Shown here: one piece after another, positions 14,701 through 26,500 of the stretch
Layout: each line of letters starts with the position of its first letter
Numbering within the stretch: position 1 is the stretch's first letter
Assembly: GCA_019163335.1 (NCBI GenBank)
Contig: JAFLKM010000045.1
Location: 58,153 to 94,710, forward strand
Source of the DNA: Desulfobulbaceae bacterium
Lineage (GTDB): Bacteria; Desulfobacterota; Desulfobulbia; Desulfobulbales; Desulfocapsaceae
Reading direction: 5' to 3'
Length of the DNA stretch: 36,558 bases
Made by a program: the position numbers and the translations under genes
The notes under the pieces: generated by a model
What the model saw: the letters and a program-made list of their open reading frames with translations, nothing else
Databases searched by the model: none
What the model was told of the DNA's origin: nothing

Positions 14701-16527
14701 TTTGGCATCGGTGGCAATACTCGAAAAATTAGCGCTGTTAAAAATCGCACTCTGCAAAGCTCCAGCCTTAAGCAGTGCATCTTCCGCCTGCTTGCGGGCG
14801 GTGTTGTCGGTGCCGATAAGCAGATATCCAATGATGGTATTTTGCTCGTCACGCAGGGCCGTGACCGACACGACAGCCGGGAAGCGGCTGCCATCCTTGC
14901 GGATGTAGGTCAACTCGTAAATATCCTCGATACCGCGTGTAGCCTTGAATACCAAGGCCTCGAAACCGGGTGTAATCGGCGTTCCAAGCTCGACGCTGAG
15001 TGATTCGGCTCGGGCAATCACTTCCTGCGGATCAGAAATGTCAGCCGGGGTGATCTTGTTCATGACTTCGGCGGCCGTGTAGCCCAACATACGCTCGGCG
15101 CCAACATTAAAGATCTGGATGACGCCTTTGGCATCCGTGGCAATACTCGAAAAATTGGCGCTGTTAAAGATCGCGTCTTGCAGGGCACCCGCTTTGAAAA
15201 GGGCCTCTTCAGCGTTCTTGCGCACGGTGATGTCCCGCAAAATACCGGTGAAATATCGCTGGCCACCAAGCCACATTTCGCTCACCGTGATCTCCAGGGG
15301 AAAGGTGCTGCCATCCTTGCGTCTGCCCACAACCTCGCGTCCAAGACCGAGCGCACGGGCCTCTTCACTGGCGCTGTAATACTCAAGTGAACCATTATGA
15401 TGGCCTCGATTCAGCTCGGGGATCAGCAGGCTGAAGGGTTGTTCGATGATCTCAGCCGAATCATAGCCAAACATTCGCTCAGCGGCGGGATTCACCGTCC
15501 CGACGATGCCGCCATGGGCATGAAGGGTGACAATCCCATCCTCCACAGTGTTAAGAATTGTCTGGATCAGGGCAATGCTGTCTCGTAAGGCCTGTTCTGA
15601 TGCATAATCCTGGGTGACATCACGGAAGACCAGCACCGCGCCGATTACCTGGGAATCACGGTCACGAATCGGCGCGCAACTATCGGCAATATCACGCTCA
15701 CTTCCATCTCGGGCAATAAGCACGGTATGGTTGGCCAGGCCTTGAATCGTGCCCTTCGCCAAGGTCTCCATTACCGGGATCGTCGCTGGGAGTCGGGTCT
15801 CTTTATTAATGATATGGAAAATTTCTTCCACCGGAAGACCGATGGCTTGCGCCTGAGTCCACCCTGTGAGCTTTTCGGCAAGGGGATTCAGGAGGGTCAC
15901 CCGCGCATTTGCGTCGGTGGCAATCACCGCATCGCCGATGGAGTTGAGCGTCACGGCAAGCTTTTCCTCGCTCTCGCGCAGGGTAATATTGGCCTGCTCG
16001 AGTTGCCTGTTTGTCTCCTCCTGAATTACGAGCAAGTGTTGCCGCTCGGCTTCGGCCTGTTTGCGGGCGGAGTTGTCGGTGCCGATCAGCAGATACCCGA
16101 TGATGGCGTTTTTTTTGTCGCGCAGGGCCGTGACTGAAACGACTGCTGGGAAGCGACTGCCGTCTTTGCGGATCTTGGTTAGCTCGTAGATGTCTTCGAT
16201 ACCGCGTGAAGCCTTAAACACTAACGCCTCAAAGCCGGGTGCAATCGGGGTTCCGAACTCAACGCTGAGTTCTCTGGCGCGCTCAATCAGTTCCTGGGGG
16301 TCGGAGAGGACGGCGGGCGTGATTGTATTGATCACCTCGGCTGCCGTGTAGCCCAACATGCACTCGGCGCCGACGTTAAAGATCTGGATGACACCCTTGG
16401 CATCGGTGGCGATACTGGAGAAGTTGGCGCTGTTGAAAATCGCGTTCTGCAAGGCTCCGGTTTTGAGCAATGTCGTTTCCGCATGCTTGCGCACGGTATC
16501 GGCGGAAAGTTTTTCGATGTCATTCAT
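11710..16527 (-). CDS. hybrid sensor histidine kinase: six PAS, HisKA, HATPase, two REC, Hpt
   Basis: A soluble kinase of about 1605 aa (an in-frame TTG at 16599 would add 24 residues; neither start has a good ribosome binding site). Six PAS/PAC modules occur in order, of which the first, fourth and fifth are homologous (GALQxAIFNSANFSSIATD). The fourth and fifth are nearly identical with a 142-aa (426-nt) period. Then come HisKA with SNMSHEIRTPMNAI (His near residue 888), HATPase with DTGSGLSEEE and GTGLGLAISKKL, REC1 (VVDDNK..VFLDWKMDG), REC2 (LVEDND..VLMDMQMPVMDG) and Hpt (LAHTLKSVSGTIGA). It has no transmembrane segment, so the signal is cytoplasmic. This BarA/ArcB-like layout ends in an Hpt domain that can phosphorylate a separate receiver, and the REC-sigma-54 regulator gene follows directly. 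Confidence 0.93.
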   Translation of the reverse strand: MNDIEKLSADTVRKHAETTLLKTGALQNAIFNSANFSSIATDAKGVIQIFNVGAECMLGYTAAEVINTITPAVLSDPQELIERARELSVEFGTPIAPGFEALVFKASRGIEDIYELTKIRKDGSRFPAVVSVTALRDKKNAIIGYLLIGTDNSARKQAEAERQHLLVIQEETNRQLEQANITLRESEEKLAVTLNSIGDAVIATDANARVTLLNPLAEKLTGWTQAQAIGLPVEEIFHIINKETRLPATIPVMETLAKGTIQGLANHTVLIARDGSERDIADSCAPIRDRDSQVIGAVLVFRDVTQDYASEQALRDSIALIQTILNTVEDGIVTLHAHGGIVGTVNPAAERMFGYDSAEIIEQPFSLLIPELNRGHHNGSLEYYSASEEARALGLGREVVGRRKDGSTFPLEITVSEMWLGGQRYFTGILRDITVRKNAEEALFKAGALQDAIFNSANFSSIATDAKGVIQIFNVGAERMLGYTAAEVMNKITPADISDPQEVIARAESLSVELGTPITPGFEALVFKATRGIEDIYELTYIRKDGSRFPAVVSVTALRDEQNTIIGYLLIGTDNTARKQAEDALLKAGALQSAIFNSANFSSIATDAKGVIQIFNVGAERMLGYTAAEVMNKITPADISDPQEVIARAESLSVELGTPITPGFEALVFKATRGIEDIYELTYIRKDGSRFPAVVSVTALRDEQDTIIGYLLIGTDNTARKEIEADQKQLSQRLRDHQFYTRSLFESNIDALMTTDPSGIITDVNKQMEALTDCTRDELIGAPFKNYFTNPERAEAGIKLVLNEKKVTNYELTACTRDGKETVVSLNATTFYDRDRRLQGVFAAARDMTERQILDQVLLEKTTELEKAKAVAEQANLAKSDFLSNMSHEIRTPMNAIIGMSHLVMKTELTPRQRDYIKKIKGSSRHLLNIINDILDFSKIEVGKLTIESTEFELEKMLDNVSNLIAEKTFAKGLELIFNIDQDVPQYLIGDPLRMGQILINYCNNAVKFTEQGEVDIIIRIQEQTDNDVLLYCAVRDTGSGLSEEEMGRLFQRFVQADSSITRKFGGTGLGLAISKKLAELMGGEVGVSSELGKGSTFWFTARLGKGIDQPRKRSLSKNLQGMHALVVDDNKNASQMLGEQLIDLGFKIDQVDSGQAALDAVTQADAQGSPYKIVFLDWKMDGMDGNETARRLKKLSLSRIPHLIMVTAFGREEVLKAAAGADITDVLIKPVSCSILFESVMRILGGVDDGMPIAADAPTDTFLQLASLKGSRILLVEDNDLNQEVATSLLNDAGFTIDLAENGQIALDKLRVADYDIVLMDMQMPVMDGVTATREIRKEKRFKDLPVVAMTANATQDARDRCIAAGMNDHVAKPIEPEKLWEALLKWVKPRQTIASAAIKKTQAVLDVKLPTGITRLDIADGLRRVLGKKPLYLSLLRKFVAGQKSFAVEIRKAMEDNLWESAERLAHTLKSVSGTIGATDLQQMAEQLETAIKERLAHAEIDARLDQLKVLLEDLVNQLEQQLPADTIKTVINVPTEQLMAVCDTLAAKLSDDDAEALDVLEANAALLHAAFPNHARKIDEAIRMFDFETALTTLRSATATLT
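14390..15241 (-). repeat. internal tandem duplication of a PAS module (426-bp period)
   Basis: Within the six-PAS kinase, positions 14391 onward match 14817 onward almost base for base for more than 300 bp (for example from the CGTCACGCAGGGCCGTGACC stretch to GCCAACATTAAAGATCTGGA). Silent as well as coding positions are conserved, so this is a recent duplication or ongoing gene conversion, not just shared ancestry. The first PAS of the protein is a more diverged third copy (16050-16470). Confidence 0.9.
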
Positions 16528-16748
16528 AGGGGGTAGGTTTGTACAGTATTGTGGAAATTGTTTAAGGAGCCTGAAAAATTCAGTGAGAGGGCTGGACAAT
16601 CGTGAGGTTGCAGTGGAGGGGGTACCTGCACATCATACAAGGTGTCTTCCCAACGATCAACAGCGAACGTCGTAATGTCAAGGATTAATGAAGATACTCA
16701 CGTTTCACTCTCAAGTGTTAAATTGTATTCCTCAATGGGTGTTATGCT

Positions 16749-17306
16749 TCATACCGCCCCGATCCCGGCGGCTCGCATCTCTTTCAGCAAGGTGAGCTGC
16801 TCCGTCTGGATGGCAAGGAGCTCGCTCCACTGGCTCTCTCTCAAGGCATCCATTTTCTCGTGCAGCAGGATGATTTCAAGTTCAGCCTTCAGATTTACCT
16901 CGTAATCATGTTCTGCATTCATTCGGTCTTTTTCTGCCTGACGGTTTTGCGACATCAGGATAACGGGTGCCTGAATGGCCGCAAGCATAGAGAGAACCAG
17001 ATTGAGCAGGATGTAAGGATAGGGATCAAAAGTTTTGTTCTGCGAAACAAGGATGAATGAATTCAAGCCAATCCAGACAATCATGACTGTTGCAAAAAGA
17101 GCTATGAATGTCCATGATCCCCCGAATTTTGCAACCGCATCCGCAGCACGTTGCCCGAAAGTGGACTTGGCCCCATCCTCCTTGAACGTATTTCTGGAAA
17201 TGTGTTTTCGTCCAGCAATGTGCTGCAAAACCTTTCTGGTAAGATCATCCAGTGACGTATAGGGAACGCCAAGAAGTTTCTTGGCAATGTCTTCAGCTGT
17301 TCTCAT
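16749..17306 (-). CDS. DUF1003 family membrane protein
   Basis: A 185-aa protein. Residues 50-65 carry FGQRAADAVAKFGGSW, the DUF1003 entry motif, followed by two transmembrane helices (about 66-88 and 98-120) around NKTFDPYPYILLNLVLSMLAAIQAPVILMSQNRQ, the family's signature. The last 60 residues form an amphipathic helix (EVNLKAELEIILLHEKMDALR). DUF1003 proteins are inner-membrane proteins of unknown function, often seen with cation transport or stress genes. The start ATG has only a weak ribosome binding site. The small Lys-rich gene lies 58 bp upstream in the same direction. Confidence 0.92.
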   Translation of the reverse strand: MRTAEDIAKKLLGVPYTSLDDLTRKVLQHIAGRKHISRNTFKEDGAKSTFGQRAADAVAKFGGSWTFIALFATVMIVWIGLNSFILVSQNKTFDPYPYILLNLVLSMLAAIQAPVILMSQNRQAEKDRMNAEHDYEVNLKAELEIILLHEKMDALRESQWSELLAIQTEQLTLLKEMRAAGIGAV

Positions 17307-17364
17307 GATATCTCAAGTTTTAGTATCTATTTTTAAAATAGGGTTCACACAAATCTCAGGCAAG

Positions 17365-17508
17365 TCATTTGTCACCGGCAGGTTTCGGGAGGGATGACAG
17401 CTTACTTTTTGGTTGTTTATCAGACTTGCTCTGATCTTTTTGTTTTTGTTTGTCGCCACTTTGCTTTTGGCTTTTCTCTTTGTTCTTCTTACCGCCCTTG
17501 TCGCCCAT
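17365..17508 (-). CDS. short Lys-rich MGDKGGKK-type peptide
   Basis: A 47-aa ORF with a strong ribosome binding site (AAGGAG, nine bases before the ATG on the minus strand). It begins MGDKGGKKNKEKSQKQ and is about one third Lys, with Gln, Asp and Ser, no hydrophobic core and a short SLPKPAGDK end. Peptides opening MGDKGGKK are a recurrent uncharacterised family in Gram-negative bacteria. It is basic and probably disordered; nucleic-acid binding is only a guess. It is below common length cut-offs for gene calling. Confidence 0.8.
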   Translation of the reverse strand: MGDKGGKKNKEKSQKQSGDKQKQKDQSKSDKQPKSKLSSLPKPAGDK

Positions 17509-17583
17509 GGTCGTACTCCTTCTTTAAAAGATTAACGTACACATTTATCAATATAACGAGAGCTTACCGCATTAAAAAAATAA

Positions 17584-20500
17584 TCAACTCGTCATCGCTG
17601 GACGTCCCATTCGGACCTGAACCTGATGGATCATCAGTCCTTGTTCCAGCGGAATGACACCATCGTGCATCCGCTGTCCGTCCATTTCCACCCAGGCGAC
17701 ACCGTGCCGGCAGGCGTCCGGGTTCTCAACTGCAATAGTATAGATCGTCTCTCCGTGGCGATACCGGAGGCTGAAACCAGGCCAGTTTGAAGGGATAACC
17801 GGATCAATCCGCATCTGTTCACCACGGATCTGCAGACCCAGAATCTCTTCCAGCCAGGCCCGATACATCCACGCTGCCGAGCCGGTATACCAGGACCAGC
17901 CGCCCTGGCCTACGTGGCCGGGCAGGCGGTAGACATCAGCCGCCACAACGTAAGGTTCGACCCCGTAATGCCAGACCGCCTCGGCATCGCGGGCGTGCTC
18001 GATGGGATTAAGCATGCGCAGCAGTTGCACCGCCCGCTCGCCGTCTTTTTTGCGGGCCATGGCCATTGCCATCCACAGGGCGGCGTGGGTGTACTGGCCG
18101 CCGTTTTCCCGCACTCCCGGTGGATATCCCTTGATGTAGCCGGGTGAGGGGATAGCTTGTTCAAAAGGTGGAGCAAACAGCAAAGCCAGGCCCTCATCGG
18201 GCCGGACCAACTGGCTCCAGGCCGATTCCAGAGCCTGATCAGCGCGCCCAGGATCAGCGGCTCCGGAGAGCCAGGCCCAGGATTGCGGCAGACTATCGAT
18301 CCTCGCCTCCTGGTTGGCCGCAGAGCCAAGCGGGGTGCCGTCATCAAAGGTCCCGCGCAGATACCATTCACCGTCCCAGCCGGCCTTTTCGACTCGCTGG
18401 ATCAGGGCCTGCCGGTCTGCCTGAAAGCTCTGAACAAGCTCAGGTTGCTGGAGGTGATTTGCTAGTTCGCCCATTCCCTGCAGGGCATCGCAAAGGAACC
18501 AGCCGAGCCAGACGCTCTCCCCTTTTCCCTTTGCACCCACCAGGTTCATCCCATCGTTCCAATCCCCGGTCCCGATCAGGGGCAGGCCATGGGGACCGAT
18601 GGTCAGGCCGCGGTTGATTGCACGCCTACAGTGTTCAAAGAGGGTGGCACGTTCCAAGGTTACTTCCGGGGTGGAGAATTGTTCGTGTTGATCATCACTC
18701 AGAGTGGGGGCGTTAAGAAATGGCACCTCTGCGTTCAGGATTGCAACATCGCCGGTGATCCGGACGTAATGGGCGACCACATAGGGCAACCAGAGGAGAT
18801 CATCGCTGATACGTGAACGGATTCCGGCGCCGACAGGGGGATGCCACCAGTGCTGGACATCCCCCTCCTTGAACTGCCGGCTGGCGCACAGAAGAATATG
18901 TTCCCGGGCCAGTTCGGGATTGGCATAGAGGATTGCCATAACATCTTGTAATTGATCCCGAAAGCCGAAAGCGCCACCGGACTGGTAAAAGCCGGAGCGT
19001 CCCCAGATGCGGCAACTTAACGACTGATACTGCAGCCAGCGGTTAAGCATGAGATCGACAGCCAGTTCCGGAGTCTTCACCTCAATCGTGCCGAGCAGCT
19101 CATCCCACCAGGCCCTGGTCTGGTCAAAGGCGGTTTCAAAGGCGAGATCCTGACGGTAGCTGCGCACCCACTCCCGCGCCTGATCCGCAGATTCGGCCTG
19201 ACCGAGCATAAAGATGATATCCCGTTGTTCATGGGGCGCCATTTCAATGGTCACGCGCAGGACGGCGCAGGGATCAAGCCCGGCGCCAATTCGAGGTGAC
19301 AGCCGGGTCAGTTCCATGGCAACGGGACTTGCCAGCGATCGATTCCGGCCGATAAAGGCGGTGCGGTCGCCGCTGTATGCCTCGGCCTCGGGGGTGATGG
19401 CCACAAAGGCGACCCGCTCCGGGTACTCAGGGTGATAATGGTTTTGGGCCAGCAGGGTTTTGAACTCGTCATCCCAATGGGTCAGGATGTGCATTCTCGA
19501 GGTCTCGCGGCTTTCTCCCAGGGTCAATTCCACATAATAGGTGACCGAGAGTTGCCGCCTTCGGGAGGAACCATTGGTGAGACGCAGACGCTGCAGTTTG
19601 ATCGGCGTCCCCCCGTCTTTATCGACTGGTACGAAGACGGTCAATTCCTGTTCAATACCGTTACTGTTATGTTCAAAGACCGTATACCCCGCTCCGTGCC
19701 GGGCTCGATAGGCGCTATCTTCCCGGATCGGACTTGCCGTCGGTGACCAATAAATCCCGCTTTCCTCATCCCGGATATATAATGCCTCGGAAGCCGGGTC
19801 CAGCACCGGGTCGTTCGACCAGCCGGTCAGGCGGTTGCGCTGACTGTTGCCGTACCAGGTGAATCCTGATCCGGTTTCGCTGATCAAGGTGCCGAAGGTG
19901 GGACCGGCGATGACGTTCACCCAGGGGGCCGGGGTACTGGTGCCAGGACCGAGATAGATTGCATATTCCCGGCCGCCTGGTGTGAAACCTCCAAGACTGT
20001 TGAAATAGTCGAGCTCCATAAAGGGCAAGGGCGCCGATGGTTCGCGTGCGCTGCGTTTTCCAGTGAACCGATTCAATTTTTCAGGCGCTTCCACCGGCAG
20101 GCCCAGTTGCTGGGGAAGGGTACCGCGAGCGGCAACCAGCACTACGCTTGCTGACGCCTTCAGGAGTTTGAGATCATCCTCCGGAATGTGTGCCACGTTT
20201 TTAAGGAATATCCCCCCAGTCTGATTCACTGCGGCTGAGAGGGCATGGTTCTGAATCATTTGCACCAGTCGTTCCTGGAGCGGTCGCTCATAACTTTTCG
20301 CCTCTTCGTTCAGAATAACAAGATCCGTGGAAAAGCCATGCATCCGCCAAAAGGTATGGGCCTGCAGTATCTGGCGGACCAGGCTGATCTCCCGCACCTC
20401 GCCGATGGTAATCAGGATCATGGGCAGGTCGCCGGAAATGGCGTAAGGCCACAATCCCGCCTGGCCCTTGCGGTTTTCTTCCAGGCGTTCGGCCGGTGCG

Positions 20501-23500
20501 CGCAACAGCTTGTTCGGGAAAAGAAGGTGGCTTGCCAGTTGCTGGAAACGACGGGCCTCATCGGCCTTGATCCGCAGCATTTGCAGTTGTTGCTGGGCCG
20601 AGTGCCAGGCAAAATCCATGGCTCGGTCGGTGGCATGATGGTCGCTGTACTTGGCGATAAGCTGCAGCACCTGCTCACGGCTGGCTGCGGCGGCGATCAC
20701 CAGAGAAACCCGGACGCGCTGACCGGGTTTCAGGGTGAGTTTCTGTCTGGAACTGAAAATTGGATCCAGGACAAACCCCTGGGTGTTGCCGAGTTCCTGC
20801 ACCGCTCCCATGGGATGGGCAAGGGTTCGGCCGCGGCCGATGAATCGGGCCCGGTCGGTTTCAAACTGCCAGTCCTGTTCCTGCGAGCCCTCATCTTCTG
20901 TCTGTTCCAGGATCAGGCCATGGCCAACATACAGCGGTGGTTCGTTTTCACTTCGTGGACGTCGATGGGCGATGAGTGCCTGAATTTCGGGCAGGGCTTC
21001 GGTCTGGATAAACAGTTTATTAAACGCCGGATGCTGACGGTCGGCGTTGTGGGGCGACATCGAGAGCTCCACATAGCTGGTCAAATTGAGTTGGCGGGTG
21101 CGCGAGGATCGATTGATCAGGGTGATCCGGCGTACCTCGACATCGTCTTCCGGCGAGACAATCACCTCGGTTTCGGTGTGGATCTTATGATCAATACGAT
21201 GAAAAACCGCCCGGTCCAGGGTGAAGTCCGCTGAATAGCCGGTGATCGGGCCGCCGACCGGATGTGGAGTGACAGACCAGAGCCGCTCCCCGGCCACTTC
21301 ATGGATGTAGCAGAAGGTGCCCATTGCGTCACAGGTCGAATCCGCCCGCCAGCGGGTCAGTTCCTGGCCGTCCCACTGGCTGTAGCCGCCGCCGCTGTTG
21401 GTGAGCATCAACCCATATCGTCCGTTGGAGAGTAGCAGGGTCACCGGGATGGTGGTGTCGGGGGTGAGACAGGTGCTGCTCATTGGGGCGACCGAATCGT
21501 CACCCAACAACGGCGGTTCGATCTGTCGGGTCGAGATCAGGTGCAGGGGCGGCAGATTCGGGATGCGTTCCTGGAGCAGGGCCTCAAAAGCTCGTACTCG
21601 TGGGTCGTTGTGGAAACGGCGCGGGAAAGGATTGCCATGGAGAAAATTGGTCAGGGCCAGAAAGGCCATGCCCTGATGATGGGCCATGTAGGCCTCGATG
21701 ACCACTCCGCGTTTGCGCCCCTCGTTGCTGCTGTCGCGCTGTGGTTGCCGACTGAAATCCATGGCTTCGAAATAGCCGTATTCGCCCAGCAGACCCAGTC
21801 CGGCAAGGCGTTTGAGATTTTCCACAGTATCGTTGGGGGCAAGATTCAGAGCCAGCATCGTGGCATAGGGCGCCACCACCAGTTGTTCTTCCAGCCCACG
21901 CTTCAGGCCTAGCGCCGGCACGCCAAATGCCTTGTACTGGTAGGTTTTATTGAGGTCAAGATCGGCATAGGCGGACTCGGAAATGCCCCAGGGCACGCGG
22001 TGGGTGCGGCCATAGGCTATCTGGACGGTCACCGCCTCCCGTGCCGATTTATCCAGCAACGAATTGCCATAGGAATGCTGAAACAGCAGCGGCATCAGGT
22101 ATTCAAACATGGTCCCGGTCCAGCTCAAGAGCACCCGTTGCCGGCCAATGGCACCATAGGGGCGGCTCATGGAGAACCAGTGCTCCAGGGGAACATCGCC
22201 CCGGGCAATGGCCACGAAGCTGCCGAGCCGGGCCTCACTGGCCAGAAGGTCGTAACTGGACTGGTCGAGACAGGCGGTGGACACATTATAGCCGATGGAG
22301 AACAGTTTGCGTTTGGGGGCATAGAGAAACTGCATGTTCATTCCGGCCGAGAGGGTCTGGACGTCATGGGTCAGTTGCTCGATCATTCCCAGGGTTTCGC
22401 CGGCCAGCCATCGAGCTTCTGCAAAGGCGGCCAGGAGCCTTTCGATCCAGACAATCAGGGTTGCTTCGATGGGAGGTGAGGATTCCCGAAGGGCAGCAAG
22501 AATGTGGATCGACTCGATCTCGTCCTGTGCCAGCGACTCAAGTGTAGGCGACTGCGTAAGGTCATGGTGAATGGCGTGTTGGGCCAAGCTTCCCAGCGGT
22601 TCCAGCTCCTCTTCAGTTTTTTCCGCAAGGATTTCTATCCAGCTGAGATAACGATGGCTGTTTTCTGTCCAGGCCGCCATCTGTTGCGCCAACTCGCCCA
22701 CCCAGGGCATGCCGCCCGCCACCCCAACCAGCTCGGAAACCGGAGTCTGAAGGCGCTGTTGCAAACGAAGCCGCTCGATGATCTCCAGTGGCGGTGTATT
22801 ACAATCAAGAATCAACTGGTCGAGCAGGGGGTGACAAAAGTTGGCAACACCCTGAACGGTTACGGCTTGTTTTAAGATCAAGCCGGTATCTGCAAGACCA
22901 GTGAAAGCTCGGCCATCGAGGACAGGTTGCTGCGCCAGTTCGCTTAAGCCCTGCTCCAGGGCCCAGAGGGCGCCAAGAAGGTTGCCGCTGTCCACGGTGG
23001 AGACGTAGCGGGGTTCAAGCGGTACCAAAGTTTTGATGTCGTACCAGTTGAGCAGATGGCCCTGGTGGCGATGCAGACGGCTGATGGTCGCCATGGTGTG
23101 GCCAAGGGTTTCGATGGTCTGGTTGATCGTCTGATAGCCGCAATCATAGGCACCCAGGGTGCTGGTCATCCAGAGGCCGATGTTGGTCGGGCTGGTACGC
23201 ATGGCGAGACAGCGATTGTGAGCCACCTGATAATTATCGGGCGGAAGCCAGGAAGTGTTTTCACCAACAAAGGTGGAAAAATAGCGCCAGGTCCGCCGGG
23301 CTATTTGTCTAAGGAAAAGACGGTCATCATCCGGCAGCGGATATTCCTGTAATGACACCACAGGACGAAGATTGAGTACCCAGCCGAGGAGTGGAGCGAT
23401 CAGCCAAAGCGAGAGCCAGGGCAGAGCGTGGAGCAGGCTCTGGGGCAGGAAGATCCAGACCGTCGCGGCGGCTGTCAGGCTGAAAAGACTGCTCAGAGCC

Positions 23501-26500
23501 AGGCCCGCGACAAAGAATGACTGCTGCCGGGACCCGCGCCGACGAGAAACCGGAGAAGTCCATTCCAGCAGTCCATGGTGAGAAAAAACCTGTCGATACC
23601 AGACCCGAAGGATTGCATCCAGGCTCACCGCTGCCTGGTGCGGCAGCAGGGCAGCATCAGTGGCCGCCCGTAACAGATCATGAAAAACTTTTGACAGTTC
23701 AAAATATTTTAAGCCCTTGCGGGTGGTGGCCATGGTCAGGGGCTGGGCCAGAGGATGAAAAAGGAGCTGTACTCCCACCACCAACGAGGCCAGACCACCG
23801 ATTTTCGACGAAATCAGCCAGGCTGCCAGCAGCAGGATCAGGCTGGTAACGGGCAGCAGGCTGCGGCGCAGGTTGTCGAGGATCTTCCACCGGTTGAGCA
23901 GCGAGAGTGGATTGCCCTCATGACCAGGTTCACCCTTGCCGGTTGGGACGTGGGTGAAGATCCAGGCCGCGATCTGCCAGTCGCCACGAATCCAGCGATG
24001 GGAACGTTTGCTGTAACTCTGGTAGCCTTGCGGAAAGTCATCGAAGAGTTCAATGTCGCTGGCCAGTCCAACCCGGATGTAGGCCCCTTCAATCAGGTCA
24101 TGGCTTAAAATCCGTTCTTCCGGAAAGCGTCCAGACAGCACCCGGCTGAAGGTGCGTACGTCATAAATCCCCTTGCCGTGATAGGAGCCTTCTCCGCTTA
24201 AATCCTGATAGACATCGGATACAGCCTGGGAGTAGGGATCGATGCCCACCGCATCGGCAAAGAGCCGGCTGAAGATCGAGACGCTGGTACTTGCCAGGGT
24301 TGGGCTGACGCGTGGCTGGATCAGGGTGTAACCGGCGGTGACCCGGCCTTTTGCATCAAAACGGGGCTGATTGAGGGGGTGGGCCAGGGTTTCGATCATC
24401 CTTCGGGCGGTGGCGTGCGGCAATTGGGTGTCGCTGTCAAGGGTGATGACAAAACGGACGTCCGCCAACCGATCCGGATCACCAACCTCCACCAGCCGGG
24501 GAGCCAGCAACGGGCGAGTGCCGTCGATCAGGCGGTTGAGTTCTTCCAGTTTTCCCCGCTTTCGTTCCCAACCGATGAAATGCTGTTCGGACTCGCTCCA
24601 GACACGTTCACGATGAAAGAGAAAAAAACGGTCGCCGCCATGGCGCGCATTCAATACCTCAATGGATTCGCGGGCGATCCGGACTAAATCGATGTCTTCC
24701 GGGCAATTGAGGGTGTCGGCATCAGTATAGTCTGAAAACAGGCCAAAGAGCAGATTGGCTTCTTTGTTGGCGAGAAAACGGATTTCCAGCTTCTCTGCCT
24801 CGCCCAGAATTGTTTCCTCATTCACCAGCATCATCGGCACCACGACAAGGGTGAGGTAGGCATCGGGAATTCCGGATTCCTCAAAATCCATCTTGGCGAG
24901 CGGTCGGGTCGGTAGAAAGCGCGTGATCACGTAATTGACGATGTCGATTGCCAACTGGCTGACCGGGATCAACAGCAGAAAACCCAAACCAAAGCCAAGA
25001 AGAGGCGACGAAGAGATGTGGGAAAGGGTGATGAGCATCAACAGCAGCAAGGCGGTAATGGAACCGATGCTCAGGAGATAGATACTGGTATGATGGTGGA
25101 AAATCCATTGGAGCAAACGGTAGGGCAGGGTTTCGCGGCAGGCAAGCAGCCGGGCCAGCGACGCTCTTCGTTCTCCGACCAGCCAGGCGCCGACATGATC
25201 CAGATGTTCTTCAATACTTGATGCGCGGCCGGTGGCATCGGTGCAAAGCTTGATCACTTGTTCTGCGACCTCTGTTTCCGTCTGTGCCGATGCCTTGGCG
25301 AGTTCTTCAATGGCCCGGCGGCAACGGTCGCGGGTGGCAAAATCCATGCGGGGATAGATTCCGGCTGGATCGAGGCGCAATAACTGCTCGACGCGGCTGG
25401 TCTGCTCGAATACCTGGCGCCAATCCAGCAGGCCAAGCTGGCGCAGGCTGGTGAAGGCGTTGCCGCAGGACAACTGTTCCCTGGTCTGGCGGTTTTGTTC
25501 CTGCAGATTGAGGTCGTAAATGGGGATTTTGAGGGTGCGTTCCAGCCAGCTCTGCACCGGGCTGAGGGCCGCCGCCTCATCATAGAGCAGGCCGACCAGC
25601 TGAACCCCGAAATAGGGGCTGGGATGGGGTTCAGCCTGGGAAAGTTCGGCCAGGATGACGAACAACTGGTTGGGCTCGCGACGATTGGCGGCAATAAGCC
25701 GATTGGCCCAGAAGTCGGCCAGTTGTCGTTCACGCAAATCAGACAGGGCGATTAATGCCAGGCTCTGGATACTCTCGATCAGTGCCAGCCGCATCATCTG
25801 GGGGAGTGCCCAGAGCTCGCCGCTGGTCAGGGTTCGGATTGATTGATAGGTCTCGAGAAAGGCCAGGATATTCTCACGATCCAGGCGCATCTCGGTATGG
25901 GCGACGAGATCCTTGGCCAGACCGTAGATGCAGGGCAGTCCGTGGTAGGGATCAGTGGAGAGAATAGGCAGTTGCCGGTAAAAATGACGAGGCAGGTTGA
26001 GCAGGATATCGCGGATGTTGCTTTCCAGGACATATTCATTGTCGAGGATCCAGTCAGCCGCCGCTGTGGTTTTCTGTTCAAGATCGCTGGCTGCAGTAAG
26101 ATCGGCACAGACCTGGCGGATCCATTGGCGGGATTTTTTAAGGCGATTCAGCAACTCGGTGGTGTGTTGCGGTCTGGAGTCCAAGCGCTGTTCACTGGCA
26201 TGACGATGAGCATGCTCCAGAATCTGGGCCGGGGTGAGTTTGATCGCGGTTGCCCGTTCTTGGGCGCGTCGATCAAGTTTGGGATAGAGGACGAACAACG
26301 CCGGAGGCGTATCCCCGATTTCACGGAGCAGGATCACCGGACGTTGTAAAGACGCAACCGGTGCCCGCAGGATAAGGACATACTCCCCGGGCAGGAGCCA
26401 GCGCCCATGTTCTCGGATATCGCCGGCATCAGCCGTTTGCAGAAAGAATCGAAACCAGAAGAAGACCACCATCATGCCGATGGCAGCCCCGGATAATTGC

